Numbered from the stretch's first letter, positions 9,136 to 19,126 are shown. The stretch: DNA of 64,000 nucleotides from Paenibacillus_E sp052115445 (GCF_052115445.1 NZ_JBFRGR010000002.1:62001-126000); one strand, 5' to 3'. The notes: generated by a model not told the origin, from the letters alone. Numbers and translations are program-made.

Positions 9136-9196
9136 CGAATTAAACGGTTTCGCGTGCTGCTCCAACTAGCATATGAAACCACGGCGCGATCCAAAT

Positions 9197-9310
9197 AACT
9201 GGAAAAAATCCAGCTATTTTTCAGCTTATCAGTCATTTTTGTGTAATAAATGGAAAATGTACATGTAATTCCCCGCGAATTCGGACGAAATTAGCTGTAT
9301 GTTTTACAGT
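9197..9310 (+). repeat. Palindromic intergenic element, family 1, copy A
   Basis: A 114-bp AT-rich segment beginning AACTGGAAAA and ending TTTTACAGT. It aligns in reverse orientation with 28223-28354. Shared blocks, in order, are AACTGGAAAA, TCAGTCATTTTT, AAATGGAAA, GAAATTAG and ATGTTTTnCAGT. It lies in the 229-bp gap between convergent genes and has no coding capacity, so it resembles a MITE- or REP-like repeat. Confidence 0.6.
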
Positions 9311-9317
9311 AAAAAGT

Positions 9318-9366
9318 AAAAAAACAGATCACAGGCAGATGAACATCTGTCTATGATCTGTTTTTT
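9318..9366. terminator. Bidirectional terminator, AraC gene and GH106-like gene
   Basis: Near-perfect hairpin (ACAGATCACAGGCAGATG and its complement with two mismatches) flanked by seven A residues on one side and six T residues on the other. It serves the plus-strand AraC gene and the minus-strand GH106-like gene, whose TAA stop is formed partly by the T run. Confidence 0.85.
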
Positions 9367-12300
9367 AGATAAATGAAACCACAATACGCGGCGGCACTGG
9401 CAATCCGAACCTGACGAACGCGAATCTGTCTACATACATCGAGACTCCCTGAGGTATCCCTTTGTCCATCCAACCTGGTGTATTTGTGAAACTAGATGGG
9501 CCTACTTTGTAAATTTCACCGTGGATATGATGATGAGGACCCAGTAAGTTCCGGCAGCTATTCGTCAGCTCCATTTCGATGACATTCTCCCCAGCAACCA
9601 GGTATCCTCCAATGTCAGCCTCATACGGTTCCCACAAGAAGGTTCGAACTTCGAGTCCATTTATCCACAGTTTGGATACAGCAGCATGAGGAGGTTCAGG
9701 GAAGAACCACTTAGCAGCAGCGCCATCCTTCCAATTCACAACGATGTGCTGTCGCAATCGAATCGTACCTGCGAAGAAAGGTAGTCCTTGCTGAACAAGT
9801 TCACTCGCATGCACCACTTGAGGAATCTCCTTGAGGACGAAAGCCCCCTCCGTCTGAACCGCATTTCGTTCACCGTACACATACCCCGATTGAGACTCAA
9901 CACCAAACTCACCTAGGAGATAGATGCTCTCAATTTCGGTATCAAAGGTTAATTTATTGCCTTCTGATTCAAATATCTTCGCATTCTCAATCGCTTGATA
10001 CGTTTCAGGCGAATTATAGAAATGCCTGTTTAAGCGAATGTGATTTTCCCCGAGCTGTACATTGCCGCTGATAGCGACTTTGTGGAAAGATCCATCTCGC
10101 CACGTTCCGCAGCTCTCCGAGGAGACCTTACTACCGTTAACTTCTATGGCGAAAAGCTCAGGGCTTTCCATAACAACAAATAGCTCCCTGTTATATCCAG
10201 TTTCCCAACCAACATAGAAAGGAAAGTCTAACTCGATATCAACAGATCGACCCAGTGCTAGTAATTGTTCCTGAATAAGAATCACAGGCTGCAGCTCGGA
10301 CCACTCGCCATCCTCCACACGTAACCGACACGTATCCAATGTGAGGCTGTTTGGGGTGAGAGAAACGACGTCCCAATGGGAGCTTAAAATCGTTGTCTCG
10401 GCGGGTTGACTCTCATTCTCGCTCTCACTCTTTCTCTTATCCGATACTTGTTCAATAACGTTCGCAGGTTGTCCATTGCGCGGCTCCAGCCGCAGCATAT
10501 AGGATTGACCAGGATGCAGCGGCAGCTGTACCCGAATGCCATCCGCCGTTGCGATCTGATCAAGGCATTCTGTGTCTCCGCTTGTTAGATCAATCAAGCT
10601 TACATGCCCTGTATGAAGCAGTTCAATGTCAACCCGAGCATAGTGTTCCTCCCCGGAATTGACGACATAAAATAAACGAGATCCCTCAAGTTCCAACGTT
10701 TGTACATTGATGGTGTCAGCAGCAATAGTAACTCCGTGCTCATCGGTCATCCGGATCGAAGGCGCACTGACCTTCGTTATGACGTCCATTATCGCAGCGG
10801 ATGTCCACTCCGGTTTGTACGCTTGCAGGAGCAATTCCGCAAGTTCACTGTCGGCCACACCCTCAACTAGCTGAGGATAGGGTGCGCAAGCAATCAATTG
10901 TCCGCCTTGCTGCACGAATTGTTTCAGCAACATTAGTGACGTTCGGCTAATCGTCACGCTTGGCGGCAGAACCACCACACGATACGCCGCCTCTCCAATA
11001 ATGAACTGGCCGTCTTTCACATGGCCGTGCCCCTCCATGATGCTTTCACTGCCATAATCATGCTCGATAAAGGCTTGGCACATCCAGCGTGATAGCTGAG
11101 CGAACGCCGCGTGGAACTGCGGAATGTCGGAGCGATCCTCTCCGCGCTGCAAGGTCCACGCACTGCGAATCGGGTGCAATAGCAGCACGTCGACTTGCCT
11201 TGTCCCCTCCGACAGCAGCATCGACAATCTGGCGAAATAATCGTTGAAGCCCTTATAGTCCTCCCACCACGGCTGTTGGACGAACAAAGATGGCGGATAA
11301 TCCCGCTTCCGCAGACCTTTCAGGCTATAGCTCTGCAAATGCTGGCAAATCATCGTAATGCCATGGACGAACTGCCATTCACCAATTCGCTTCAAATCCG
11401 CGAAGCTAATGTCCCAACCGGAACAGCCAAAGCTTTCGGTAATCGTTTGCTTTTTCCCAAGTTGATGGGCGACAGATCCGACCTGTTTCGGGACAATCGG
11501 CTCATCTCCAATGAAACGACCGAGCCAATCACAACCTGGCATGTTCAAATGTTCATAGAACGCCATGGGATCTCCAACAGAGGTTACTTGAATCTGCAGC
11601 GCTTGTTCATCCACAACATGTCCAGTAAAGGACCATCCTTTACTTTGACACCAGTCACCGATTTGCTTCGCATACGCCTTTGTGAACATCGCTGTTACAC
11701 ACGCCCAGTAGTCGTATCTGGCTTTCTCATAGCCGTCGATTTGCAAGAATAACGCTGGCAACACGTCCTTCAACTCATATCCATTCGCGGATCGAAATGC
11801 TGCTTCTAATTCAAAGGACCACGGTAATTGACCACGAGCAAATTGAGGTTCATCGGTAAAAAAACCTTGAATGACATCCCCGAACTCCTCACCAAAACGC
11901 TCCCAATACGTGTTATAGGCAGCTTCAATGAATGCCCCCACAGCTTGCTCGCTTAAAGCATCTAAATAATAAGGATTGACCTCATAGTACAATCGAAGCT
12001 GTGCCTTCTCTGCATCCTTATCCCCAAGTAGTCTATACTCGTTCTCTGTCTGCTCGTAGTTCGCTATCGTATGTTGGGCAGAACTTTGAAAAGGCGCGTG
12101 CTCACAGAGCAGCTTCTTTTGCTGAAATGCCACGCCTTTGGCAGTCACCTTCCCGTCAGCGAAGCCGCTAGGCCACCCATTTTCGTCATACAGCCATGGC
12201 GACATGCCTAATTCTTTGCCTTTTACAAGACAGGCGCGAATCGCATCCATCCACTTCTCCCCCATGTAGGGGGTTTGAAGTCCGCCTCTTGCATGCATGA

Positions 12301-12442
12301 AAAAGCCGCCAATCCCCGCTTTATGCATCTCTTCAATTTGCCGTTCTAATTCAGCGATCTCTAATTTATCATTCCATGACCAAAACGGGAGGGTCCGATA
12401 CTCATTAGGCGGATGAAGCAATTGTTCCCATATATTTGACAT
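9365..12442 (-). CDS. GH106-like glycosidase (putative alpha-L-rhamnosidase)
   Basis: 1025 aa; GGAGG is 5 bases before ATG. The N-terminal 450 residues form the TIM-barrel half typical of GH106-related proteins: LPFWSWNDKLEIAELERQI, then AGIGGFFMHARGG, YDENGWPSGFADG, FTDEPQFARG with a candidate catalytic Glu, and ITESFGCSGWDISF. About residues 450-650 hold an amidotransferase-like fold seen in related enzymes (QGGQLIACAPYP). The C-terminal third is beta-sandwich, with galactose-binding-type segments (WKDGAAAKWFFPEPPHAAV, VAGENVIEMELTN). No signal peptide, hence cytoplasmic. It starts 26 bp after the AraC sensor-regulator stop and is co-transcribed with it. Family assignment is firm at superfamily level; rhamnose specificity is inference. 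Confidence 0.8.
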   Translation of the reverse strand: MSNIWEQLLHPPNEYRTLPFWSWNDKLEIAELERQIEEMHKAGIGGFFMHARGGLQTPYMGEKWMDAIRACLVKGKELGMSPWLYDENGWPSGFADGKVTAKGVAFQQKKLLCEHAPFQSSAQHTIANYEQTENEYRLLGDKDAEKAQLRLYYEVNPYYLDALSEQAVGAFIEAAYNTYWERFGEEFGDVIQGFFTDEPQFARGQLPWSFELEAAFRSANGYELKDVLPALFLQIDGYEKARYDYWACVTAMFTKAYAKQIGDWCQSKGWSFTGHVVDEQALQIQVTSVGDPMAFYEHLNMPGCDWLGRFIGDEPIVPKQVGSVAHQLGKKQTITESFGCSGWDISFADLKRIGEWQFVHGITMICQHLQSYSLKGLRKRDYPPSLFVQQPWWEDYKGFNDYFARLSMLLSEGTRQVDVLLLHPIRSAWTLQRGEDRSDIPQFHAAFAQLSRWMCQAFIEHDYGSESIMEGHGHVKDGQFIIGEAAYRVVVLPPSVTISRTSLMLLKQFVQQGGQLIACAPYPQLVEGVADSELAELLLQAYKPEWTSAAIMDVITKVSAPSIRMTDEHGVTIAADTINVQTLELEGSRLFYVVNSGEEHYARVDIELLHTGHVSLIDLTSGDTECLDQIATADGIRVQLPLHPGQSYMLRLEPRNGQPANVIEQVSDKRKSESENESQPAETTILSSHWDVVSLTPNSLTLDTCRLRVEDGEWSELQPVILIQEQLLALGRSVDIELDFPFYVGWETGYNRELFVVMESPELFAIEVNGSKVSSESCGTWRDGSFHKVAISGNVQLGENHIRLNRHFYNSPETYQAIENAKIFESEGNKLTFDTEIESIYLLGEFGVESQSGYVYGERNAVQTEGAFVLKEIPQVVHASELVQQGLPFFAGTIRLRQHIVVNWKDGAAAKWFFPEPPHAAVSKLWINGLEVRTFLWEPYEADIGGYLVAGENVIEMELTNSCRNLLGPHHHIHGEIYKVGPSSFTNTPGWMDKGIPQGVSMYVDRFAFVRFGLPVPPRIVVSFI

Positions 12443-12468
12443 AAAAACCTCCGAAAGTAGTGTCGATC

Positions 12469-14682
12469 CTATTGGTGAACCTTGCGGTAATCCCCTGGCG
12501 TTGTGCCAATCATTTTCTTAAAAGCACGAATGAACGACATCTGATGTAAATACCCTACGCGTTCCGAAATTTCTTGGATCGGCAGAGGTGTCGTTCTTAG
12601 CAATTCCTTGGCATGCTCCATCCGTATTTGGCAGAGATAGACGACGAACTTCTCACCGAAATCCTCTTTAAAAATGGTGCTTAGGCTGGACGAATTCATA
12701 TTAAATTGTTCACTTAGGCTCGATAAAGATAGATCGGGATCACTGAAATTGGCCTCGATGTAGTCCCTTACTTTTTGCACCACACCGTGATTGCCTTTGC
12801 TGACGCGGATTTCTTCCATTTGCTGTGCACAGGACGTAATGGTTACCAGATAAAAAGATTCCAGCTCATCCAACGTTTCAAGTGTCTCCATATTCTCATC
12901 CCATGGTGTGCGGAACTCCCGATTCCATAGTTCTTGATACTCAGGAGGCAGCTCCATCATTTCCCGATAGAAATAATAGTTCATGTAACTGAGAATGCCG
13001 CTGATCTCCTCTTTGGGAAGCAAAAGGCGACGCAAACCCTCAAATAGCAGCTTCAACTGCTCCTGCCACCCATCGTTACCGACACGGAAAGCTTGAGCAA
13101 TCGTCCGTACATACTGCAGGTACACATATAGATCATCATGCGACAATAGCTCGATTTCCCAATGGCCGATCACCCGATTGCTGCCAAGTGCAGACTTATA
13201 GTCCAGCGCCCTAGCCGATGATTCATAGGACTGATGTATCGATTGAACCTCATGTACCGTACATCCCAAACCAAATGTCACCGTTAGCTTCAGATTATTC
13301 TGCATCCATTGACGGACTTGATCCGTCAGCGTCACCATCGTCGACTCCAGTGATGTCTCTTGCTGCTCTTCAAGAAAAATAATACACAACCGATGATTCG
13401 TGACCCATTCCTGCCAAATGCGCAGACCACAAGCTTCTGCCGATTCTTCGACTACCTTTTTCAAAATATATTTAAAAAGTCCCTGATCCTCTCGGGAATG
13501 CCCGCTAATAAACTCGGTATATTTATCAATTTCGACGATGCTCACTGCGGCATTTCCCAATTGCTTCATGCCAAAATCCATTATCTCATTGTTCCAATCT
13601 GCCTGCTCTAGCGGGCGACTTCCATCAATAATCTCGTGGAATAACTGGATACGTCGATACTTCTGATTCACAAGACTCTGATTCTGATACTCCTGACTAA
13701 CTTCAATGATGCTGCTGAGCGTGTAATCAATGTAACTCAGTTCATCGACCGTCGGTCCTTGTATCGGATGCTCTTTATGCACCTGATTATATTTCTCGAT
13801 TCGCGACATAATCGTTTCAATTGGCTTATAGTTTTTACGGGTAATATACACAATCCAGCCAATGGCTAGCAGCAGTCCCAAGAACCCAACAATAAACCAG
13901 CCACTCTTCATATAGTTAAAAATATTACCCAGCTCTTCCTTCTTCAGCGAGCTCGTATAGGTCCAACCTGTGTAGTTGGAAATGATCGTGATATCATCAT
14001 CCTTCGGATTCTTGCCATTTTGCTCAAAAATCATCTGGCCTTGACTATCTTTGAGTGCAATCTGATTCACTTCAGATATACCGTATTTGCTTAGAAACTC
14101 TTGAATGCCGCTGATTTTCACATTAATAACAAGCATAGCGATGCCTTTGCTTTGCAGGGGAACACTTCTGGACAAGGAAATGACAGTACCTTCCAGATTC
14201 CCATCTTTTACAGTCCGATAGGGACGAGGCAGACTCCAGCTATCTAGTTCAGGATTATTTATATGACTTTCAATGAATGTTTTATCTCCAAATTGCTCGA
14301 CATTCAGCTTTGTTTTATCACTAATAACCGTCCCATCACCTACCCGATACAAGTAGGCAGAATCAATCCATGGATTGGTAGATGTTAAGCTCTGAAGCAG
14401 CCTGGAAAGTTCGATGAAAAAGTTAGTATCGCTTTGCATCCCAGCGAACGTCGTTATGTTAATATTACGAGTTATTGTTTCTAACATCATCAATTCAATG
14501 GAGTTCAGCGACATGTCGATGCTGTTCTGGATATTTTGGACATACACGCCACTGGATTTCAGGGCTTCTTTGCGGGACAAATCATTAAGCTGAACGACCC
14601 CGATAAATACGAATAAACAAACGATAAGAATAAGCACAGGAACATAGGAAAGTAGCAAGCGATGGAACCAATTTCTTCTCAA
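12469..14682 (-). CDS. Membrane-bound AraC-type sensor-regulator
   Basis: 737 aa from a TTG (RRNWFHRLLLSYVPVL) with AAGGAGAG upstream. Membrane segments at about 9-32 and 262-282 enclose an extracytoplasmic Cache-like sensor domain of about 230 residues. A cytoplasmic region follows, and residues about 638-735 form an AraC HTH domain (LSSLSEQFNMNSSSLSTIF, PIQEISERVGYLHQMSFIRAF). This layout is common in Paenibacillus loci for polysaccharides: signal sensing and DNA binding are on one chain. A copy of the 34-bp locus box lies at 14751-14784, 69 bp before its start, which suggests autoregulation. It is followed by the GH106-like gene. It is the leading candidate for the factor that reads the boxes found through 14.7-28.1 kb. 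Confidence 0.88.
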   Translation of the reverse strand: MRRNWFHRLLLSYVPVLILIVCLFVFIGVVQLNDLSRKEALKSSGVYVQNIQNSIDMSLNSIELMMLETITRNINITTFAGMQSDTNFFIELSRLLQSLTSTNPWIDSAYLYRVGDGTVISDKTKLNVEQFGDKTFIESHINNPELDSWSLPRPYRTVKDGNLEGTVISLSRSVPLQSKGIAMLVINVKISGIQEFLSKYGISEVNQIALKDSQGQMIFEQNGKNPKDDDITIISNYTGWTYTSSLKKEELGNIFNYMKSGWFIVGFLGLLLAIGWIVYITRKNYKPIETIMSRIEKYNQVHKEHPIQGPTVDELSYIDYTLSSIIEVSQEYQNQSLVNQKYRRIQLFHEIIDGSRPLEQADWNNEIMDFGMKQLGNAAVSIVEIDKYTEFISGHSREDQGLFKYILKKVVEESAEACGLRIWQEWVTNHRLCIIFLEEQQETSLESTMVTLTDQVRQWMQNNLKLTVTFGLGCTVHEVQSIHQSYESSARALDYKSALGSNRVIGHWEIELLSHDDLYVYLQYVRTIAQAFRVGNDGWQEQLKLLFEGLRRLLLPKEEISGILSYMNYYFYREMMELPPEYQELWNREFRTPWDENMETLETLDELESFYLVTITSCAQQMEEIRVSKGNHGVVQKVRDYIEANFSDPDLSLSSLSEQFNMNSSSLSTIFKEDFGEKFVVYLCQIRMEHAKELLRTTPLPIQEISERVGYLHQMSFIRAFKKMIGTTPGDYRKVHQ

Positions 14683-14750
14683 GTTGGGCTCTCTCCTTCA
14701 TGATAAAGAGGTGTTTATCCTACCATTCTATCCTTGAAAGGACGGAGGAG

Positions 14751-14784
14751 CAATATACATCCTTTCGCGGAGTTAACATGGATT
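14751..14784 (-). promoter_or_regulatory. 34-bp locus box upstream of the AraC sensor-regulator
   Basis: CAATATACAT, 12 bases, then TTAACATGG on the plus strand; read in the gene direction this is a TGTTAA half followed by TGTATATTG, with the TATATT placed like a -10 box. Distance to the TTG start is 69 bp. Shares its spacing pattern with boxes at 19127, 26775 and 28062. Confidence 0.65.
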
Positions 14785-14859
14785 TATCTGGAAGTAAAAA
14801 AAGGCTAGTGCGACGATTCGCGCGAGATACTCTAATTTGGTCGTTCCTCTGGAACCGAA

Positions 14860-14885
14860 TAGTCCGATTTTATCCAACTAATTAC
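14860..14885 (+). repeat. Partial 5' end of repeat family 2
   Basis: TAGTCCGATTTTATCCAACT and the next few bases resemble the first 25 bases of the full element that starts 51 bp later (TAGTCCGAAATTGCCGAACT). Probably a truncated older copy. Confidence 0.45.
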
Positions 14886-14910
14886 GCTGTCATCGTCATC
14901 CACACCTAGT

Positions 14911-15043
14911 TAGTCCGAAATTGCCGAACTAAATCATCCCAAACAGCTCCTAATCAAGAAAATAGGCTATTTAGTTCGGCAGAGTCTGACTATCGGTCCT
15001 TTTCTAATGGGAATCCTTTCTTTAAGTCGGAGATTTCGGACTA
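14911..15043 (+). repeat. 133-bp palindromic intergenic element, family 2, copy C
   Basis: Ends are inverted repeats (TAGTCCGAAAT and ATTTCGGACTA). Inside, GCCGAACTAAAT at 14923-14934 pairs perfectly with ATTTAGTTCGGC at 14969-14980, so the first 82 bp alone form a long hairpin ending in TCTGACTA. The whole element aligns without net length change to 43350-43482. No coding capacity. Confidence 0.75.
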
Positions 15044-15136
15044 TTCTAGCTTTCCAGCGACGAGTGTGGAGTATAAAGTGGCTAAAGTGGACAGCAGCGA
15101 TGAAAGCTAATTATTTCCATAAGAAAAGCCTAACAA

Positions 15137-17551
15137 TCAAAATTCAAATTCATTCTGCCCCACATGTAAGGGATAGCTTTCTTGGCCCCAAACCAATGTA
15201 CCAGGCAAACTCTGGGGCATTGTAACTTCGACGTGCCATTGGCTGTCCCAACACGCCACATTCACTTCAATAAAGCCGTTCGGGTGCGGAAGCTTACCCT
15301 GCAGACGCGTCAAAGATCCTAGCTGCGGACGAATCACGACTGATGCAAAACCCATCGAGGCTGGGCGAATGCCAAGCAAATTGGTGTAGAGATGGTAGAC
15401 CGGATGAGCACCCCAAGCATGACAATCCGAACGCGTGGAATCTAGGAATATTTCCGGCGTTGTCTTAAGACCAGTTGCCTCCATGCCGAACCAAGGCTCG
15501 AGTCTGTCCAGCAGCGTTTCAACTTGATTGGCAGACGCTAACACATCGAACATATAGTGATCGAAATACACGCTAGTGCGCATCAAATCGTTGGCCGTCT
15601 TCAGTATTCCAGGTACAAGGCGACGGTTTAATTCAGGCGAAATCGACTCGCATAATAAGGAAAGCACTTGTGCATGCTCCGAATAATACTGATGGGAAGT
15701 TTCGTCCGCAAACAGCCCTCTCTCCTCATTCCAGAACAGTTGCTCAACGACGTTGCCCAGTTCTTTTGCCAGACGTCTTGCTCGTGATTCCAATTCTGTT
15801 TCACCTAAATAAGCTTCAAGTTTGGCAACCAGCTCCAACGTATGAATCATCTGTAGATTGTAGGCTGCATTCAAGCGATCTGCGCCATGCGGCGGTGTGC
15901 CCGAGTTCCATGCATCTGACGGCGCAGTCTGCCAGTCCATGAAGTTCCAAGAAATAGGCAGCTTTACCGCTCCATTCGATGAACGATTTTGCAACAACCG
16001 ATCCAACTCATCCCGAACGCTGCTCATCATGAAACGAATCCATTCCCGGTCAACTCTCCACAGGGCATAATCATAGACCATCGCCACCCACCACAAGGAG
16101 AAGGAGGAAATATGTTTACCATTTTGGTCCGGGTAAGCACAGTTCACAAGTCCAAGATGGTTGTTGCGAGAAACTCGGAACATGTCCATTGCTTTACGCG
16201 GTAATCGAGCGTCGAGCGTACTCACGTAGGTAATAAGCGATTGAATGCGTGTATCCCCCACATACATGAGCTGCTCCCAATAAGGGCAATCCATATAGGT
16301 TTCGTGTGCACACATTTGCAGCGTCCTAAACGATGACTTAACGACATGATTTAGGCGTTCATCACTACTCTCGATTGAACCTTCCATCTCCAACGGATAT
16401 CTCGTTTCCAGCAACCTAAACGCCTTCAAGTCCAGCGCTTCGCTCCCCGTCTCCACGATCAACTCGCCATAACGTCCCGCATGCCACCACAACGAATCGA
16501 AACTTCGGCACGTCCCGCCATCCGGACGAAACGTATCGCCGTATCCTCTAAACCATTTACCCGCAATATCATTCCGGTTCGTCTTGCGTCCACCATCCGC
16601 TTCATCATAGAAAGACTCCTCCCAATGGAGTCGAATGACAGAACCTTTTCCTCCCGAAACGACAAGCTCTGGGTAGAAACAATAATAATCCCCTAGATCG
16701 ATAATGACTCGTCTATGTGTATTTGCTGGAATGTGAGTCGGTTGCCCGGTAAGTAAACTATTCCAAAGCTCATGCTCCTCTATCAAATCGCGACTTGCGA
16801 CGATCGGATGTTCGTCTGATTCCTGGATACCAGCTTGCTCTACAAAACGTACACGTATCGCAGTCACGCTAACCTCTTGCATCGCCGGCAATGTAGCTGG
16901 TCGCATAAGCCGCTGCACCGACGAAAAATGATAATTGTCCTTACTATGGTAGACATTCCCCATAGGTTGTACCACAAGCCATCCGTCACCTCCCCCTAGC
17001 AGAGCATCCCAATCGAAAGACGCACCATCAATGTCCAGTTTTGCACCGGTACCGATGCTGGATGTCAGCGGCACAAAACGATAGCCCAGCATCGGCTTCG
17101 CTTCCCAATGAGCAACACCTGTACCCATCAGAGGTGCGAGTGCTTCATCATCCGGACTAAGCAGAAAACCTGGCTGTACGCTTACCTGTGCCCACGGCTT
17201 ATGTTCGCCTAACGCCCAGCAGCGTGCAATCCATTGATGCTCTCCTGCGGCAACCTCGACCTCATACGTTTCATAAAACCAGTTGGTGCGGTCCCCACGT
17301 TCGCTGCCTCGGCCGATCCTTACGTGATCCAGAAACAGCTCATACCTTTCATCCCCAGAGACGTGCACCCTAAGACGAAGAGCTTCACTTAAAGTGAATT
17401 TGCAGCGATAAACAATCACATAGGGAGGTTTAGCCTCCTCACTGTATGTCACCCATCGACATGGCCAACCTGTTGTCTGTTCCCATGGCTTTTGCGATTG
17501 ATTTGTCTCTATTTGTCCATTATAGGGTAAGTCAGTTAGCAGTATTCGCAA
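15137..17551 (-). CDS. GH78 alpha-L-rhamnosidase-like enzyme
   Basis: 804 aa from a TTG with GGAGGTG 6 bases upstream. The N-terminal part (about 1-130 and 160-330) is beta-sandwich with carbohydrate-binding character. The (alpha/alpha)6 barrel covers about 390-700 and starts with NHVVKSSFRTLQMCAHETYM. It contains DCPYWEQLMYVGDTR, the counterpart of the GH78 DCPxRxExxGWxGD active-site motif, although the second half differs from consensus. A C-terminal beta domain follows (GIRPASMGFASVVIRPQLG). No signal peptide, so it is cytoplasmic and works on imported oligosaccharides. It follows the GH28-like gene by 21 bp and shares its promoter box. Rhamnose is the usual substrate of the family; the divergent motif leaves some doubt. 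Confidence 0.85.
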   Translation of the reverse strand: MRILLTDLPYNGQIETNQSQKPWEQTTGWPCRWVTYSEEAKPPYVIVYRCKFTLSEALRLRVHVSGDERYELFLDHVRIGRGSERGDRTNWFYETYEVEVAAGEHQWIARCWALGEHKPWAQVSVQPGFLLSPDDEALAPLMGTGVAHWEAKPMLGYRFVPLTSSIGTGAKLDIDGASFDWDALLGGGDGWLVVQPMGNVYHSKDNYHFSSVQRLMRPATLPAMQEVSVTAIRVRFVEQAGIQESDEHPIVASRDLIEEHELWNSLLTGQPTHIPANTHRRVIIDLGDYYCFYPELVVSGGKGSVIRLHWEESFYDEADGGRKTNRNDIAGKWFRGYGDTFRPDGGTCRSFDSLWWHAGRYGELIVETGSEALDLKAFRLLETRYPLEMEGSIESSDERLNHVVKSSFRTLQMCAHETYMDCPYWEQLMYVGDTRIQSLITYVSTLDARLPRKAMDMFRVSRNNHLGLVNCAYPDQNGKHISSFSLWWVAMVYDYALWRVDREWIRFMMSSVRDELDRLLQNRSSNGAVKLPISWNFMDWQTAPSDAWNSGTPPHGADRLNAAYNLQMIHTLELVAKLEAYLGETELESRARRLAKELGNVVEQLFWNEERGLFADETSHQYYSEHAQVLSLLCESISPELNRRLVPGILKTANDLMRTSVYFDHYMFDVLASANQVETLLDRLEPWFGMEATGLKTTPEIFLDSTRSDCHAWGAHPVYHLYTNLLGIRPASMGFASVVIRPQLGSLTRLQGKLPHPNGFIEVNVACWDSQWHVEVTMPQSLPGTLVWGQESYPLHVGQNEFEF

Positions 17552-17572
17552 TCAAATCACCTCCTCCATTCG

Positions 17573-19066
17573 TTATCGGATATCATCCACAACGTATAAT
17601 TCTTTTACGCGTATATTCATCTCATCCAAGCTTGCTGCAGGCTTCGTACTACCCATCATATAGATCTGCTCAAAGGTAACGCCTTCAATCAGGAAAGGAT
17701 CTGTTCCACGCAGCATCGATGGGAGTCGGCCTTGATCGCGTACGTTAATATTTTTTAAAAGCACCTGGGTAACGGGTCCAATCCCTCTTCCACTGTCTTC
17801 GATTTCAAAATGCAGCCAAAAAGGTCCATTTCTTGTATGGATGACTTGCTCAATATCGATGTTCTGGAAGGTGAGATTCTCCACGGTAGCCTTACCAAAG
17901 CGATGATGAATCGCTAATGCACGGCTGGCTTGATAGACGTAACTATTGGTAAAAGCGACATTCCGTTGCGCTTTTTCTACCCCCATCCCTACTTTAAAAG
18001 CCGCACAGCAGGTCCATGCTATACAATCATCGAACGTCACATTCTCAAGCACTTGCGGCGAGCCCGGCCAATTTTGGGCAATATCCGTTGCTTCATTCCA
18101 GGTTTTGGTGGAGAACGGGTCATCTTCTGAAATGGCAATTGTATGTGTAACTAACACATTCTGCGACTCTACGATATCAATGGCGTCATCCTCATAGTCA
18201 ACCAACGATTGAAAGCCCTTGTAGTTCGTAATGTTTACATGAGTAGAACGAGTAGGAATAAGCGCCCAGAGGCCGGCATCTCGCCCAATAATGCCGTCAA
18301 TCGTAAAGTTGGAGGTACGTATAGGCACAATTAAATTGCTAACAAAGCTTTGATTCGCTCTCAACCAGGAACCGTTCCCATCGATTGTCCCTCGACCAGT
18401 GATCGCAATATGGGTGGAATTGGGTTCTGTTTGGATGAGCCAGGTTCCATCATAATTTAGGCTATCTTTATGAAAATCGACCGTGTAATCCTCTTTCTGA
18501 TCGGTTGCTCTAAGTACAGCTCCACCTTGAAGATAAAGGGTAACATGACTTTTCAGGAGCAGATTGCCGATCAGGAAAACCCCCTCAGGAACATAGACAA
18601 CACCCCCGCCAGCTGAGTTGGCATCATTGATTGCCGCTTGAATTGCTGAAGTTGCTATCGTTTTCCCCGTCAGATCAGCGCCATAATTAGCAACCACATG
18701 ATAGATCCCCTTGCCAGATTCAGGTGGAGCGCTCACTTCAAGCGGATCTGCGATGAGGACGAGCTCCTTCAACTTGTTGATTTTTAAAATGAGATATCGG
18801 GACTCCTGGAGGTTGAAGGTCAGCTTGTTCCCCACTACCGTACCTTGAATTTCAAAAGCTAACGGACTTATCGAATACGTATCGATCGGCTCGCACGCCG
18901 TGATGGTAATAGTCGTTGAACCGGAAAAGGAGAAATGAGCGTAATCATAATCACGATCCGTCAGAAAAGAGATCACCGGTATTCCGATATGATCCGCCTT
19001 CACTGAATAATACGTTGATTCCGCGTAAATAGACGGTACGGAGTAAGTCACAATCGTTGCAGGCAT
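17573..19066 (-). CDS. GH28-like right-handed beta-helix glycosidase
   Basis: 497 aa from the ATG at 19066 (MPATIVTYSVPSIYAES), which has AGGAGG at a 6-base gap; the open frame extends 46 codons further but without a start signal. The core shows the pectin-lyase fold: NYGADLTGKTIATSAIQAAI, GGGVVYVPEGVFLIGNLLLKSHVTLYLQ is the usual entry strand, then GRGTIDGNGSWL. Asp residues in YEDDAIDIVES and ISEDDPFSTK occupy the positions of the GH28 catalytic Asp set, while the usual GHG motif is replaced by the segment around TCCAAFKVG, so it is a divergent member. It has no signal peptide and acts inside the cell, perhaps exo-wise on oligogalacturonide- or rhamnose-containing fragments. First gene of a two-gene unit with GH78. 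Confidence 0.8.
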   Translation of the reverse strand: MPATIVTYSVPSIYAESTYYSVKADHIGIPVISFLTDRDYDYAHFSFSGSTTITITACEPIDTYSISPLAFEIQGTVVGNKLTFNLQESRYLILKINKLKELVLIADPLEVSAPPESGKGIYHVVANYGADLTGKTIATSAIQAAINDANSAGGGVVYVPEGVFLIGNLLLKSHVTLYLQGGAVLRATDQKEDYTVDFHKDSLNYDGTWLIQTEPNSTHIAITGRGTIDGNGSWLRANQSFVSNLIVPIRTSNFTIDGIIGRDAGLWALIPTRSTHVNITNYKGFQSLVDYEDDAIDIVESQNVLVTHTIAISEDDPFSTKTWNEATDIAQNWPGSPQVLENVTFDDCIAWTCCAAFKVGMGVEKAQRNVAFTNSYVYQASRALAIHHRFGKATVENLTFQNIDIEQVIHTRNGPFWLHFEIEDSGRGIGPVTQVLLKNINVRDQGRLPSMLRGTDPFLIEGVTFEQIYMMGSTKPAASLDEMNIRVKELYVVDDIR

Positions 19067-19126
19067 AATCATCCTCCTAGGCTTCATAGCTAACAGGTTT
19101 AACATACCGATTTTGATAGGGCTCAT

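Larger units (their letters stand above)
14683..15136. other. 454-bp intergenic region with regulon box and repeat element
   Basis: Holds the promoter-side box at 14751-14784, a partial 5' end of repeat family 2 at 14860-14885, and a full 133-bp copy at 14911-15043. The remaining bases up to the GH78 stop show no gene and no clear terminator. Confidence 0.6.

Noticed and set aside
14700..14909. 69-codon plus-strand frame
   Set aside because: It covers the regulon box and the partial repeat; no homology or ribosome binding site was seen.
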